Positions 12,409 to 25,180 are shown, counted from the first letter of the stretch. The stretch is 64,000 nt of DNA from Cynocephalus volans (GCF_027409185.1 NC_084469.1:101681835-101745834), one strand, 5' to 3'. The notes: generated by a model from the letters alone, not told the origin. Program-made: numbers and translations.

Positions 12409-12630
12409 CAAAGTAACTTTCATAAACTTTGACAATACATAGCTTCTAGAATATTTGGTTCTCTTTAGATATTTTATCATTAATTTAATTAGTTACTTTT
12501 ATTCAACATCAATCGATTCAAAATTGAACATATATTAATTGGGTACTTGCCATGAGGCAGTCACTGTTATAGGTCCTGGGAATGAAGAGTAAACCAAAGA
12601 GAATTTGTTTCCCCTAGAAGCTTACATTTC
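12409..12630 (-). other. Non-L1 segment inside the L1-B insertion (3' transduction)
   Basis: About 220 bp lie between the L1-B poly(A) (poly(T) at 12631-12643) and a second T-run at 12398-12408 next to the target-site duplication. This is the structure left when L1 transcription reads through its own polyadenylation site into flanking DNA. The segment contains a LINE-2-like fragment at about 12540-12630 (caggcac-type text ending in 'gcttacatt'). It is absent at this point in the paralogous units. No canonical AATAAA lies just before the second A-tail, which is a weakness. Confidence 0.7.
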
Positions 12631-15600
12631 TTTTTTTTTTTTTAATTTTATTGTGTCGATATACATTGTGGTTTATTATTGTTGCCCCTTACCAAAACCT
12701 CCCTCCCTCCTCTCTCTCCTCCCTCCCCCACAACAATGTCCTTTCTGTTTGCTTGTTGTATCAACTTCAAGGAATTGTAGTTGTTATATCTTCTTCCCCC
12801 CGCCCCAGGTTTTTTGTTTGTGTGTGTCTGTGTGTGAATTTATATATTAATTTTTAGCTCCCACCAATAAGTGAGAACATGTGGTATTTCTCTTTCTGTG
12901 CCTGACTCATTTCACTTAATATAATTCTCTCAAGGTCCATCCATGTTGTTGCAAATGGCAGTATTTCATTCATCTTTAAAGCTGAGTAGTATTCCAATGT
13001 GTAGATGTACCATATTTTCCATATCCACTCATCTGATGATGGACATTTGGGCTGGTTCCAACTCTTGGCTATTGTAAAGAGTGCTGCGATGAACATTGGG
13101 GAACAGGTATACCTTCGACTTGATGATTTCCATTCCTCTGGGTATATTCCCAGCAGTGGGATAGCTGGGTCATATGGGAGATCTATCTGCAATTGTTTGT
13201 GGAACCTCCATACCATTTTCCATAGAGGCTGAACCATTTTGCAGTCCCACCAACAATGTATGAGCATTCCTTTTTCTCCGCAACCTCGCCAGCATTTATC
13301 GTTCAGAGTCTTTTGGATTTTAGCCATCCTAACTGGGGTAAGATGGTATCTCAGTGTAGTTTTGATTTGCATTTCCCGAATGCTGAGTGATGTTGAGCAT
13401 TTTTTCATATGTCTGTTGACCATTTGTATATCTTCCTTAGAGAAATGCCTACTTAGCTCTTTTGCCCATTTTTTAATTGGGTTGCTTGTTTTTCTCTTGT
13501 AAAGTTGTTGTGTTTCTTATATATTCTGGATACTAATCCTTTGTAAGATGTATATTTTGCAAATATTTTCTCCCACTCTTTTGGTTGTCTTTCAACTCTG
13601 TTAATTGTTTCTTTTGCTGTGCAGAAGCTTTTTGGTTTGATAGAATCCCATTTGTCTATTTTTCCTTTGGTTGCCCGTGCTTTTGGGGTCGTATTCATGA
13701 AGTCTGTGTCCAGTCCTATTTCCTGAAGTGTTTCTCCTATGTTTTCTTTAAGAAGTTTTATTGTTTCAGGGTGTATATTTAAATCCTTACCCATTTAGAG
13801 TTGATTTTAGTATATGGTGAGAGGTATGGGTCTAGTTTCATTCTCCTGCATATGGATATCCAGTTATCCCAGCACCATTTGCTGAAGAGGCAGTCCCTTC
13901 CCCAGTGAATAGGCTTGGTGCCTTTCTCAAAGATCAGATGGCAGTAAGTGTGTGGGTTGATTTCTGGATTCTCTATTCTATTCCATTGATCACTGTGTCT
14001 GTTTTTATGCCAGTACCATACTGTTTTGGTTATTATAGCTTGGTAGTATAGCTTAAAGTCGGGTAGTGTTCTGCCTCCAGCTTTATTTATTTTGCTCAGA
14101 ATTGCTTTGGCTACGCGTGGTCTTTTATTATTCTATATAAATGTCTGGATAGTTCTTTCCATTTCTGAGAAAAATGTCTTTGGAATTTTGATGGGGATTG
14201 CATTGAATTTGTATATCACTTTGGGTAGTAAGGACATTTTCACTATGTTGATTCTTCCAATCCAAGAGCATGGGATAGCTTTCCATCTTCTTGTATCCTC
14301 TCTAATTTCTCTCAGCAGTGGTGTGTAGATCTCATTATAGAGATTTTTCACCTCCTTGCTTAACTCAATTCCTAAGTATTTTATTTTTTTGGTGGCTATT
14401 GTAAATGGGAAGGCTTTCTTGATTTCTCATTCTGCATGTTCACTAATGGAGAAAAGAAATGCTACTGATTTTTGTGTGTTGATTTTGTATCCTGCTACTG
14501 TTCTGAAATCATTTATCAATTCCAACAGTTATTTTGTAGAGGTTTTCGGCTGTTCGATATATAGGTTCATGTCATCTGCAAACAGGGACAGTTTGACTTC
14601 ATCTTTTCCAATCTGGATGCCCTTTATTTCCTTCTCTTCTCTGATTGCTATGGCTAGTACTTCCAACACTATGTTGAATAGGAGTGGGGAGAGTGGGCAT
14701 CCTTGTCTGGTTCCTGTTCTTAAAGGAAAAGCTTTCAACTTTTCCCCATTCAGGATGATATTGGAAGTGGGTTTATCATATATGGCTTTAATTATGTTGT
14801 GATACTTTCCCTCTATAGCTAACTTATAGAGGGTCTTTGTCATGAATGAGTGCTGAATTTTATCAAATGCTTTTTCAGCATCTATAGAGATGCTGTAAGT
14901 TAGCAGACGGACCATATGGTCCTTGTGTTTGACTTCATTAATTTGATGTATCACATTTATTGATTTGCATATGTTGAACCAACCTTGCATCCCTGGGATG
15001 AATCCCACTTGATCGTAGTGAATAATTTTACATATGTGTTGCTGTATTCTGTTTGCTAGTACTTTAGTGAGGATTTTTGCATCTATATTCATCAAGGATA
15101 TAGGCCTGTAGTTTTCTTTTTTGGTTTTATCTTTACCTGGTTTTGGTATCAGGATGATGTTTGCTTCATAGAATGAGTTTGGGAGATTTGCGTCTGTTTC
15201 AATCTTTTGGAATAGTTTGTAAAGAATCGGGGTCAATTCCTCTTTGAATGTTTAGTAAAATTCTACTGTGAATCCCTCTGGTCCTGGGCTTTTCTCTTTT
15301 GGGAGCCTTCTGATAACAGCTTCAATCTCCTTTATTGTTTTGGTCTGTTCAAATTTTCTACGTCTTCATGGTTCAGTTTGAGGAGCTTGTGTGTGTCCAG
15401 AAATTGATCCATTTCCTCCAGATTTTCAAATTTGTTGGCTTATAGTTGTTTATAGTAGTCTTGAATGATTCCTTGTATTTCAGATGAATCAGTTGTAATA
15501 TCACCTTTTTCATTTCTAATTTTTGTTATTTGAATCGTCTCTCTTCTTTTTTTCTTTTTTGTTAGCCATGCTAATGGTTTGTCAATTGTATTTATCTTTT

Positions 15601-17461
15601 CAAAAAACCAACTTTTTGATTCATTGATCTTTTCTATTGTTTTTTGGGTTTCAATTTCATTCAGTTCTGCTCTGATCTTAATGATTTCTTTCCGTCTGCT
15701 AACTTTAGGTTTGGATTGTTCTTGTTTTTCTAGTTCTTTACGATGAAGTGTTTGGTTTTTCACTTGCCATTTTCCGTTCTTCTGAGGTGAGTATTTAATG
15801 CAATAAATTTCCCCCTTAATACTGCTTTTGCAGTATCCCACAGATTTTGGTATGGTGTATCATTGTTTTCATTACTTTCAATAAATTTTTTGATTTCCTG
15901 CTTGATTTCTTCTTGGACCCATATGTCATTGAGTAGAATGCTGTTTAATTTCTATGTGTTTGTATAGTTTCCAGAGTTTCATTTGTTATTAATTTCTAGT
16001 TTTAATCCATTGTGGTCTGAGAAATTACATGGGATAATTCCAATTTTTTTGAATTTGTTGAGACTTGATTTGTGACCTAATATGTGATCTATCCTGGAGA
16101 ATGATCCATGTGCTGATGAGAAGAATGAATATTCTGAGGTTGTTGGATGGAATGTTCTGTAGATATCTGCCAGTTCCAATTGGTCTAGAGTCTTGTTTAG
16201 GTCTTGTGTTTCTCTACTGATTCTTTGCCTAGGTGATCTGTCTAATATTGACAGTGGGGTGTTCAGGTCCCTTGCTATTATGGTATTAGTGTCTACTTCC
16301 TTCTTTAGGTCTAATAGAGTTTGTTTTATAAATCTGGCTGTTCCAACATTGGATGCGTACATATTTATGATTGTTATGTCTTCCTGATGGATCAGTCCTT
16401 TTATCATTAATTAGTGTCCCTCATTGTCTCTTTTTATGGTTTTTAGTTTAAAGTCTATTTTGTCAGATTAAGAATAGCTACTCCAGCTCGTTTTTCTTTT
16501 CTGTTTGCATTGTAAATCTTTTTCCATCCTTTCACTCTTAGTCTGTGTGAATCTTTATGGGTGAAGTGGGTGTCTTGTAGGCAGCATATAGTTGGGTCCT
16601 CCTTTTTGATCCAGTCAGCCAGTCTGTGTCTTTTGATTGGGGAATGTAAGCCTTTTACATTAAGAGTTGTTAATGAAAGGTGTTGATTTATTCCTAGCAT
16701 TTTATTGGTTGTTTGGTTGTCTTAGCTGTCTTTTGTTCCTTGCTTTCTGATTTACTGTTTGGTTTCTGTGTTTGTTGATTCCTTAGGTTGTAGATAGCAG
16801 TTTTGTTTGATTGTTTTCTCTTCATGAATGCCATTTTTATTATAGTAAAGTGTTTTGATTTTTCTTGGGTTTTTATGGCAGTGGCAGTTATTTTTCAGGA
16901 ACCAAACCCAGTACTCCCTTGAGGATTTCTTGTAAGGGTGGTCGTGTGGTAGTGAACTCCCACAGTTTTTGTTTGTCAGAGAAATATACTATTTGCCCTT
17001 CATTTCGGAAGGTTAGCCTTGCAGGGTAGAGTATTCTTGGCTGGCAATCTTTGTCTTTTAGTATTTTGAATATATCATCCCCTTCCTTTCTAGCTTTTAG
17101 GGTTTGTGATGAAAAGTCTGATGTTAGCCTGATTGGGTGATTTGACGCTTCTCTCTTGCAGCTTTTAAGATTCTCTCTTTGTCTCTGAGTTTTGCCAATT
17201 TGACTATACCATGTCTTCAAGAAGGACTTTTTGGGTTGAATACGTTTGCAGATCATTAAGCTTCCTGGATCTGAATATCTGTGATTTTTCCTGTACCTGG
17301 GAAGTTGTCTGTCACTATTTTGTTGAATATGCTTTCAATGGAATCTCCATTTTCCTCCCCTTCTGGAATACCCATGACTCGGATATTTGAGTGCTTAAGG
17401 TTGTCTGATATCTCTCTCAGATTTTCTTCAATGTCTTTGATTCTTTTTTCTTCTTTTTTTT

Positions 17462-17494
<33 letters not shown>

Positions 17495-19477
17495 TCTGCT
17501 TGTGTTATTTCAATCAGCCCATTTTCAAGTTCGGAGGTTCTCTCTTCAACTTCGACAAACCTGCTGGTTAAACTCTCTGTTGTGTTTTTTATTTCACTGA
17601 ATAACATCTTCAGTTCAGCAAGTTCTGCTACATTTTTTTTCAGGACATTGATTTCCTTGTACATTTCCTCTTTCAGGTCTTGTATACTTTTCCTCGTTTC
17701 ATCATGATGTCTAGCTGAGTTTTCTTGTATCTCATTCAGTTTCCTTAGAATTATCACTTGAAATTCTTTGTCAGTCATTTCAAGGGCTTCTTGTTCTATA
17801 GGATCTAGAGTTTGAGATTTATTAACTTTTGATGGTGTACTTTCTTGATTTTTTCTGGTATCTTTTTTTTTGATGTTTATTCATTGTGGCAGAGGGTTTC
17901 ACAGTCCACAGGTTTGACACTATTGACTAACTAAGATGTTGCTGTGGTTGCCAATTTGGTATGGCTACCTCCGTGACTGCTCAGGTGGCCTCTAGTGCCT
18001 TGTGTGTGTGGATGCCTCGGGTCTTGGGCCTCTCCGGGGGCCACCTCTCTGGTCAGCTTGGACTCTGCTGGGCTGCTGGATCACGAGACGGTACCACAGG
18101 GTGTGTGGTCTCTGCTGAGCTTCCACTTCCCATTCAGGACTTCTCCCTGATCCGTGCACTCTGGCCCAGGCTGCTGGATCACACAGTGGCGGCCCCACAG
18201 GGTGTGTGGTTTCTGGAGAGTCTCCGCCTCCCTAGCCGGATGTTTCCCCACTCAGTGCACACTGGGCTGGGCTGGGATGTGTCTTCTGCAACCCTTGTCT
18301 AGCAGCCTGGCCTTCAAGACCCTGCTCAGCACCGCCTTGCCCAGGACGTCTATCACCTTTCTTCTAGGCGCAGACGACCGGTCGCTCTGGGTGCCTTTAT
18401 AGCACTGTGTAGATCTTTCTTGGGACATATCACCTTCCTCCTGGTATTGTGGTTATTTGTGTACTTGTCTTATCTCCCACACCAGAGCGTGAGGTCCTTG
18501 GGGGAGGAGCCTGCAGCACACGGTTCACCTTTGAATCCCCCCAGCGCGGACCAACTCCGGTGCCCACCCGCAGTCAGCTCTCTGGCAGGTTCAAGCGAAC
18601 TTGGGAACGCTCCAACCACACTATTCCTAACTAGAAATCTGTTAGACATTTTTCTGAACTGGTGGCCACAGAGATGGTATCTGCCTCCCGGTAACAGGAA
18701 GTTTACCAGGGGTTGGAGCCTAGGGTGCAGTGGAGTGACAGTCGGCCCAGCTCGTACTTCCTTGCCCTCCCGACACTGGCCAGGGATGCCCCATGCCACC
18801 AGCCCTGCCAGAGAACCACAGAGGGAGGGGGAGGGGAGGCCGGCCTGCAGGCCCCCGGGATGCCCCATGCCGGGGCAAGCAAGTTTGAAGGCTCAGTGAG
18901 GAGCCGAGCCGGGTAAGGTGGACAGGCCTGGCCAAGCCGGGCCAGAGCCGCCACCACCTGAGAAAATGGAGGCAGCCCCAGGGCCAGTGAGTGGCCCAGT
19001 GGGGCAGGTGGAAGCCGGGCAGGCGTCTGCCCCCCAAGCAGGGCCAGGCCGGGGGTCACTCACGGGGCTGGGCCAGGCTGGGCAGCTCTCTCTCTGCCTC
19101 CACATCCTTGCCGTCCCCATCCTCAGCTGCCGCCACCTTGGGCTGCTCACTCGGTCCCACGGTGTGGCTTGGGCACTCCCAGGAATCTTCTTTTATGCGG
19201 GCCTGAAACCTTGAATCCTGAATAGGGCAGCTGGCTGCTGCAGCTAAGAAACAGTTCTTTTCCTGCTCTAAACTTCAAAGCTGTTGCCTGTAAATGAGGC
19301 AGCCTCTCAGTTTCTGAAGCTGGGAAATCCAAAGTACATCTGGTGGTGGCGATAGTGACCCAGGGGTCTCACATTGCAAGATGGTGGAAGCAGAGAGAGC
19401 AGAGAGAGAGAGAGAGACAGATCTCATCTTCTAAATCCGTCAGAGCCATGCCCTGACCACCGTTTTTAATCCATTCC
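12631..19477 (-). mobile_element. L1-B: full-length but inactive LINE-1 (minus)
   Basis: Minus-strand L1 with A-tail at 12631-12643, ORF2 stop near 12854, ORF2 ATG near 16700, ORF1 at about 16888-17885 and a 5' UTR up to 19477. ORF2 is split into several frames (for example 12854-13423, 14529-15236, 15440-15841 and 15979-16407), so no full protein is made. ORF1 has an expanded A-run (T-run at about 17461-17493 on the plus strand) that ruins the frame. The 5' UTR is GC- and CpG-rich and homologous to that of L1-F up to about 19283. Beyond that, the last 190 bp are unlike the start of L1-F. Matching duplications at 12387 and 19478 show that everything between arrived in one event. Confidence 0.92.
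19283..19477 (-). other. Divergent 5'-terminal segment of L1-B, MaLR LTR-like
   Basis: Inside the L1-B target-site duplications but not homologous to the first 180 bp of L1-F. Read on the minus strand it has a (CT)n tract, then 'ccaccatcttgcaatgtgag', 'gggtcactatcgccaccacc' and 'gtactttggatttcccagc'. From memory this wording resembles MST/THE-type MaLR LTRs. It may be an LTR promoter that drove the L1 transcript, or an alternative 5' UTR of the lineage. Confidence 0.5.
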
Positions 19478-19493
19478 AACATTGTGACTTTTT
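19478..19493. repeat. Target-site duplication of L1-B, right copy
   Basis: Identical 16-bp partner of 12387-12402. Unit 2 sequence resumes directly after it ('aatcaaacc', as in unit 3 near 32641). Confidence 0.85.
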
Positions 19494-20648
19494 AATCAAA
19501 CCAAACAAAGAAGAGTTTCTTCTTGGAAGAAATAAATGCATCTCCCCCAACTGTTGCCTCCACAGACAGAAAATGGACTGAAATTTTTCCATTTGGCTAA
19601 CTGCTTTGTATCCCAAGGGAACTCAATTGTTAGGAGAGTAGAGAGAAAATGAAACAATGTGTTTAATGAGGCACTCTGAGAATTCAACCATGGAGATGCT
19701 AGAAACTTTAAACACACCCCTGTTACCCCTTACCTGTAATGCTCTGACACCAACCTATGTAAAAATACAAGCAGGCTTCACAGGGACAGATCACAAAGGA
19801 CAGAAAGCTTCAGTGAAAACCAGGGAGTGAGTCCATTTGTCCCAGTGAGGGTTGCTGGAATAAGAAAGAAAAGAGGAGAGGAAGTGGTTATTAAGCTTGA
19901 CTTCTGGAAGAATGAGACAGGAACAATCCCATTTATATTCAGTCTATGAAGGTGAAGTCCATGTACTTTGAAGGTACTTTCGTTTCCACTGAAACCAGTC
20001 TTTGACAGGTTTGTTTTCTTTCCTTCTCTCACTCTTTGGAATCTAGAGCCTCTCTCCAATATGAATTATATTCTTGAGAGTCTCCAGCTCTTCTTCACTC
20101 TTTCTGATAAATTACAGACTCCTGCTAGCCTTCCTGCATCCAATTATTTACTTTTTATTTATTTATTTGTTAATTATTTATTTCTTCAAAGACCTATGAT
20201 GCATAAGGTAATGTCTTTTCTGCTCCTACTATGGTTGAAATTTTCTATTATTCCTTAACTATTCTCACTGATAGTAACTTACCGATAGCCCTTATTAGTT
20301 CTATACTGATGTGGTCATTGTCTCACTGTAGTGTCCACGATGTCATCTGCAAATGATGTGATTATTTCTGATCTTCAGTTCTCAGTCCAGTTTCCCATTC
20401 CCATATTACCAGTCTCTTTCCATGTTCAGGAAAATGTCACATGATTGAAGGTGGAGTAGTCTGCCTTGGCGTGTTCATGAATTTAATGCAAAACTTTAGT
20501 ATTTCAAGGTACATAGCTCATTGTCATAAAAAAACATTTTTATTGTTGGCTGTAAAAAATCATTTTTATTAAGAAATTGTCCTTGATGTCTTTATTTACC
20601 AAGCATTCTGCCCTGGCTGCTAACCACAGTAATGGCTGTTAAAGTTCT

Positions 20649-20680
<32 letters not shown>

Positions 20681-20800
20681 GCATTGTGACTATGGTTATA
20701 ATTTCTCTTCATTGGCCTATTTTTGTGGTGAATTATGTTGACAAATATCCTTGTATTAAAATTACTTCCATTTGTAGAATAGGAACTACTGTTCATCATG
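19494..20800. other. Unit 2 upstream flank, first part
   Basis: Noncoding, paralogous to 32640-33930 in unit 3 and to the start of unit 4. A pure T-run at about 20656-20682 is an expanded version of a shorter T/G tract in the other units. No gene seen. Confidence 0.65.
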
Positions 20801-20802
20801 TA

Positions 20803-20883
20803 CAAAGGTACTTCACAAAGTTCATGGAAAATAGAATTATAAGATAAGGTGAATCTTTCCATGAACTTTTTGAAGATCCCTCA
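20803..20883. mobile_element. 81-bp mariner-type MITE with TA duplication
   Basis: A palindromic element whose ends are imperfect inverted repeats of about 30 bp (inner shared part 'aagttcatggaaa', mirrored as 'tttccatgaactt'). It is flanked by TA at 20801-20802 and 20884-20885. Units 1 and 3 read straight through the site with a single TA (near 460 and 33925). TA duplication and size fit a non-autonomous Tc1/mariner element; no transposase is encoded. Confidence 0.8.
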
Positions 20884-20885
20884 TA

Positions 20886-22207
20886 TTATCATTTTAAAAT
20901 AGATACAAAGGCAGTTTCCTTTACTATTCAATTTTGTGTCTATATTCAGGCATGTGTTGTGCTAGGAGATTTCTCTTTTGTGAGATGGTTGATATTTTAG
21001 TCTCTATCCTCATTATACATCAACTTTTTGTATGTGTTGAACACCTGCAATGTCACAGGCACCATGGAAGTCCCTCAAGGCAAATCATGAGCCAAAAGAA
21101 TAAAAACCACAGACCTCCATTAAACATAAATCTACCAATGTGAGAGGGACATCAAAAAATTCACGGGATGCTCTACTTTTGGTTGTCATACAATCTGTCC
21201 CTCGTCACCCTCATCCTCTGCTCCCCGTCACACTGGCTTCCCCAATCCCTTCATTACCAAGTTCACCACCCACCCAGACAGAAAGAAAGCATTCTTTTCT
21301 CTCATTCTAGAATGTTAACTCTTTTCTTATTTCCAATGATTAACAACAATAACCCATTTTTCTGTTAGCTCAAATATTACTATTTCAGAGAAGCCTCTAT
21401 GATCCATCTTCTAAGACTAAGTTGCTTCTAAGTTAATTAAAGAAAAATTAATTTTTTTGTCTGGGAATTAATAATACTATTTTTTCTATCATAAATGTTA
21501 TAAACATTTATTTCAAATCTCAGATTTGCCTTTTAATTTTTAAGATGGATTTCATTTATAGTTCTCTGAACATTGTTTACCAAATCTGTCAACTCTATGT
21601 TTTGATAATTAACTCTGCTGATTTTACATCCCCACTCAACAGCATGTGCACATGACCACACTCTCTCACATACACCTTGTATTTGATTTGTGCTCTTCTT
21701 TCCCCTTCTCTTATGTATGCAGTCCTCATATTTTTGCCATTTCTTAGAAGAATTCACCCTACATGTCTTCTGTGTAAGAAGCAGCCATATGGATCTTCAT
21801 TAATTAGGAGTGTTGTTTGGTGGCCCAAAGAGGTAACTGACCTGTTGTATTTGTAAGAATCAGGGAACGTCATCTCGATGGCTGGCCCTTTTAAGGAGGA
21901 TATCAGTAAATGATATCTATTCAAGACACTCATTGTGATATTAAGAACAGAAGTTTATATTTATGAAAGGCCCATTGAATGTCTCAGAAAGCACAGTAGA
22001 AAAATGACATGCATCATTTCATTGAATTTCACTCTTTGATTCCACCATGGAGGGAATATTTGCTACTCCTACAATGGAAGTGAATGATCTGGAGGTAAGA
22101 GTGTTTAAATAACTTTCTCAGTCACACACAGCAGGATATTGGCAAAATAAAATTTTATTCCAGGAAGTCTGACTCAAGAAACCATTTCCTTAGTTAATCT
22201 CTTCTGG
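20886..22207. other. Unit 2 upstream flank, second part
   Basis: Noncoding, paralogous to about 480-1690 in unit 1 and 33930-35150 in unit 3. It includes the LINE-2-like piece at about 21020-21100. No conserved open frame. Confidence 0.6.
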
Positions 22208-22668
22208 ATGTCTATACTCCAATGTTTATTGCAGCCCTATTTACATTAGCCAAGAGTTGGAACCAGCCCAGATGTCCATCATCTGATGACTGGATAAGGA
22301 AACTGTGGTGTATCTACACAATGAATATTACTCTGCTATAAAAAAGAACTAAATACTACCATTTGCAACAGCATGGATGGACTTAGAGAAAACTTTATTA
22401 AGAGAAACAAGTCAGGCACAGAAAGGGAAATACCATATGTTCTTACTTACGTGTGGGAGCTAAAAATAAGTAAATAAACACACAAACAAATCAAGGGTGG
22501 GGAGGGGAAGAAGATAGAATAACCACAAAAATTCCTTGAACTATTTAAGTCTACTGAACAGATATGATATGGGGGGAGGGTAGGGGGTGGACAGGAATGG
22601 GTAAAGGGCATGAAAATCAACTACAATGTATATTGAGGAGAAAAAGAAAAGAAAAAGAAAAAAGAAAC
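22208..22668 (+). mobile_element. L1-C: 5'-truncated LINE-1 (plus)
   Basis: The last part of ORF2 and the 3' UTR of the same L1 lineage. It matches L1-F from about 45655 (ORF2 C-terminus, 'agccaagagttggaaccagc') through the 'gtgggagctaaaaataa' end, a G-rich 3' UTR and an A-rich tail with interspersed G. It is absent from the matching places in units 1 and 3. It has several stops and is not functional. A target-site duplication is not clear. Confidence 0.85.
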
Positions 22669-23379
22669 AATTTTCTACATAAAGGCTCTATACTGTAGCT
22701 TGAAAAAATTATAATCCTAAAAAGTTATCATAAAATATTTTATAATTTTTGAAGTTTAATAATAATAACCGTAATAAGAACAGCTATCATGTATTGGAAT
22801 GTCTACAGTGCACCAAGGCATTTTTAAACCTTGAATAGGAGGTAATAGTAATAACTACCTTTTTAGAAAGAAAGAAAGAAAGCATACAGAGTTAACTCTC
22901 ACATCACTAGGAAACATCCAGTCACAGAATAAAAGTTGTTTGAGTTAAAAATCCATGTCTTAATCACTATTGTATGATAATGGAAGCATAGCGATTATCA
23001 AGGGGAAAACATAAAATATCTTACATTATTTGGGGAGGTTCATATCAAAGAAAACATTAATTTATGTCCATAGATTCTAATACAAGTAGCATTTACTTAT
23101 TTGGTTGAAGGGGAAGGGACTGGGCAGTACGCAAACAAGAGTATTAAAAGAAGCCAGCAGATAACAAAAAGAGATCTAGCCTTAATTAAAGAAAGTCAGA
23201 ATGAGTTTACATATGTAAAATGTAATTGGACTACCACACGGCTGAGTGAATTACTGTCAATGGAAGGACTCAATAGAGAGTGAAGGACACTCAGCCAACG
23301 GTGACGTTGTGAAGTGACCACTAGCTGAGGTGTCAGTTGCCTGTTCATTGAATGCTGCTTTTGCCTCCTTCCCAGGCAG
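22669..23379. other. Unit 2 flank and OR upstream block
   Basis: Noncoding, paralogous to 1690-2314 and 35150-35791. It ends in the conserved OR upstream block with a splice acceptor AG at 23378-23379 (ccttcccaggcag). Confidence 0.6.
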
Positions 23380-23392
23380 ACACCCCAGCTGC

Positions 23393-24326
23393 ATGGGAGC
23401 AGAAAACCAAACAAATATCAGAATTCCTACTATTGGGATTCTCAGAGCATTCTAACCTCCAGCCCCTTCTCTTTGCACTGTTCCTGTCCGTGTACGTGGT
23501 CACTGCACTCAGGAACCTGCTCATCATCCTGGCCATCACCTCGGACCCCCACCTCCACACCCCCATGTACTTCTTCCTCTCCAACCTGTCCTTCACTGAC
23601 ATCTGTGTTATCTCCACCATGGTCCCAAAGATGCTGGTGAACATCCATACACAGAGCAAAGGCATCTCCTAAACATGGTGCCTCACACAGGTGTATGTTT
23701 TTAATATTTTTGCTGGAATAGATAATTTCCGCTTGACTGTGATACCTGATGACTGATATGTGGCCATCTGCCACCCCCTGAACTGCATCGTCATCAGGAA
23801 CCCCCGCCTCTGCGCCCTGTTGGTTGTGAGGTCTTGGTTCATCATTTTCTGGGTCGCCCTGGTTCACATTCTACTGATGATGTAGCTGACCATCTCTACA
23901 GACACTGAGATTCCACATTTGTTCTGTGAACTCACTCAGCTTCTCAAGGAGGCCTGCTGTGATACCCTTATCAATAACCTCTTTGTGTATGTGATGACTG
24001 CACTGCTGGGTGTGTTTCCCATCACAGGGATCCTCTTCTCGTACTCTAGGATTGTCTCATCCTTAATGAATATGTCCTGTACCACAAGCAAGTGTAAAGA
24101 GTTTTCCACATGTGACTCTCACCTCTCTGTGGTCTTGTTTTATGGGACAAGGTTTGTGGAATTCCTCAGTTCTGCTGTGACCCATTCTTCCCAGAGTAGC
24201 TCAGTTGCCTCAGTGATGTACACTGTGGTCACCCCCATGCTGCACCCCTTCATCTACAGCCTGAAGAACAAGGCTGTGAAGGGGGACCTGGGAAGACTCC
24301 TCACCAGAGCAGCTATTTGTCTGTGA
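23393..24326 (+). pseudogene. Olfactory receptor pseudogene, family 7-like
   Basis: Paralogous over its whole length to the intact receptor at 2328-3266. The ATG is kept at 23393, but a 2-nt deletion within the first ten codons (about 23410-23420) shifts the frame. A stop replaces Tyr just before the TM3 Cys (23670-23672). The DRY region reads through stops at about 23748-23757, and another stop lies at 23882-23886. Later parts are open (23919-24326) and keep [20 protein letters not shown]-like and [12 protein letters not shown] text. Cys169 is already Ser, but Cys189 is still Cys ('EACCD'), unlike the other three copies. No functional receptor can be made. Confidence 0.93.
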
Positions 24327-25180
24327 TTGATCACTGGTCTCAGATACAAGTGGACATTTTAAGCCCCTAAAACAAATTTTGTGAATTTAAATATTCTGCC
24401 TCTTGTTCTCCTGTATAAGACAAGCTTAATTTCTTATTCCCAATGCACCTAAGAATTTGGTTTTATATGTTTTTGCATTTGTTTCTTCTCAACAACTTTC
24501 TCAGTAATTTCTTTTAAGTTTTTGTTTCCTCTTCATTGTCCTTAAAGTTCCATCTCTGGTAATCATTTTGACAGCCATTCCTGAGCTTTCTGGTTTGATG
24601 TTTAAAGCACTTGTTATATCACATACCTACATCATTACCACAAAAAATGATACTCTTGAATGTTGGCATTCTTTGCTTTAATTTGATTGTTTTCTTGTTA
24701 TCCCTGGAGGAAATGGAATAAAAACCAAACAATTGTCATCATAAAGTGCTTACAATATTAGGACTGTGTGTGTTGATTTATATGTATGACTTTAATCCTG
24801 AAAATAGTTATTTGAGATATTTCCTCTCTTTTACCCCATTTCTCAAAGCAAAAGACTGAGATTGATTTGAAATGAACTCACCCTGGCAGCCTGACATGGA
24901 GATCACACTCCTAATTTGATATGCCAGTTTTTGTAAGAATGATGACTTAATTTTAAACACAAAATGTGGAATCTAGTATGAATGTTGCTTGGCTTATAAA
25001 ACTCATAGTGATATTCTGTCTAGGATAACTCTGAAATGTTGCTTCATTCTTTGTGATCCTTGATTTTTCCTTCCTTCTTTCTTCTGTCTGTCCACCTCCT
25101 TTTCCTTTTTCCTCCTTGTTTTTTCTTCCTTCCCTCATTGCCCCCTTCCTTCCTTTGCTTTTTCCTTTTGGCTGTTTTAT
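24327..25180. other. Unit 2 downstream flank, no gene seen
   Basis: Noncoding, paralogous to 36744-37590 in unit 3. It contains a CT-rich tract at about 25040-25170. The open frame over that tract is a low-complexity artefact. Confidence 0.65.

Noticed and set aside
18420-19214. Several overlapping frames of 100-160 codons on both strands
   Set aside because: They lie in the GC-rich 5' UTR of L1-B, where chance frames are long. No known domain was seen.
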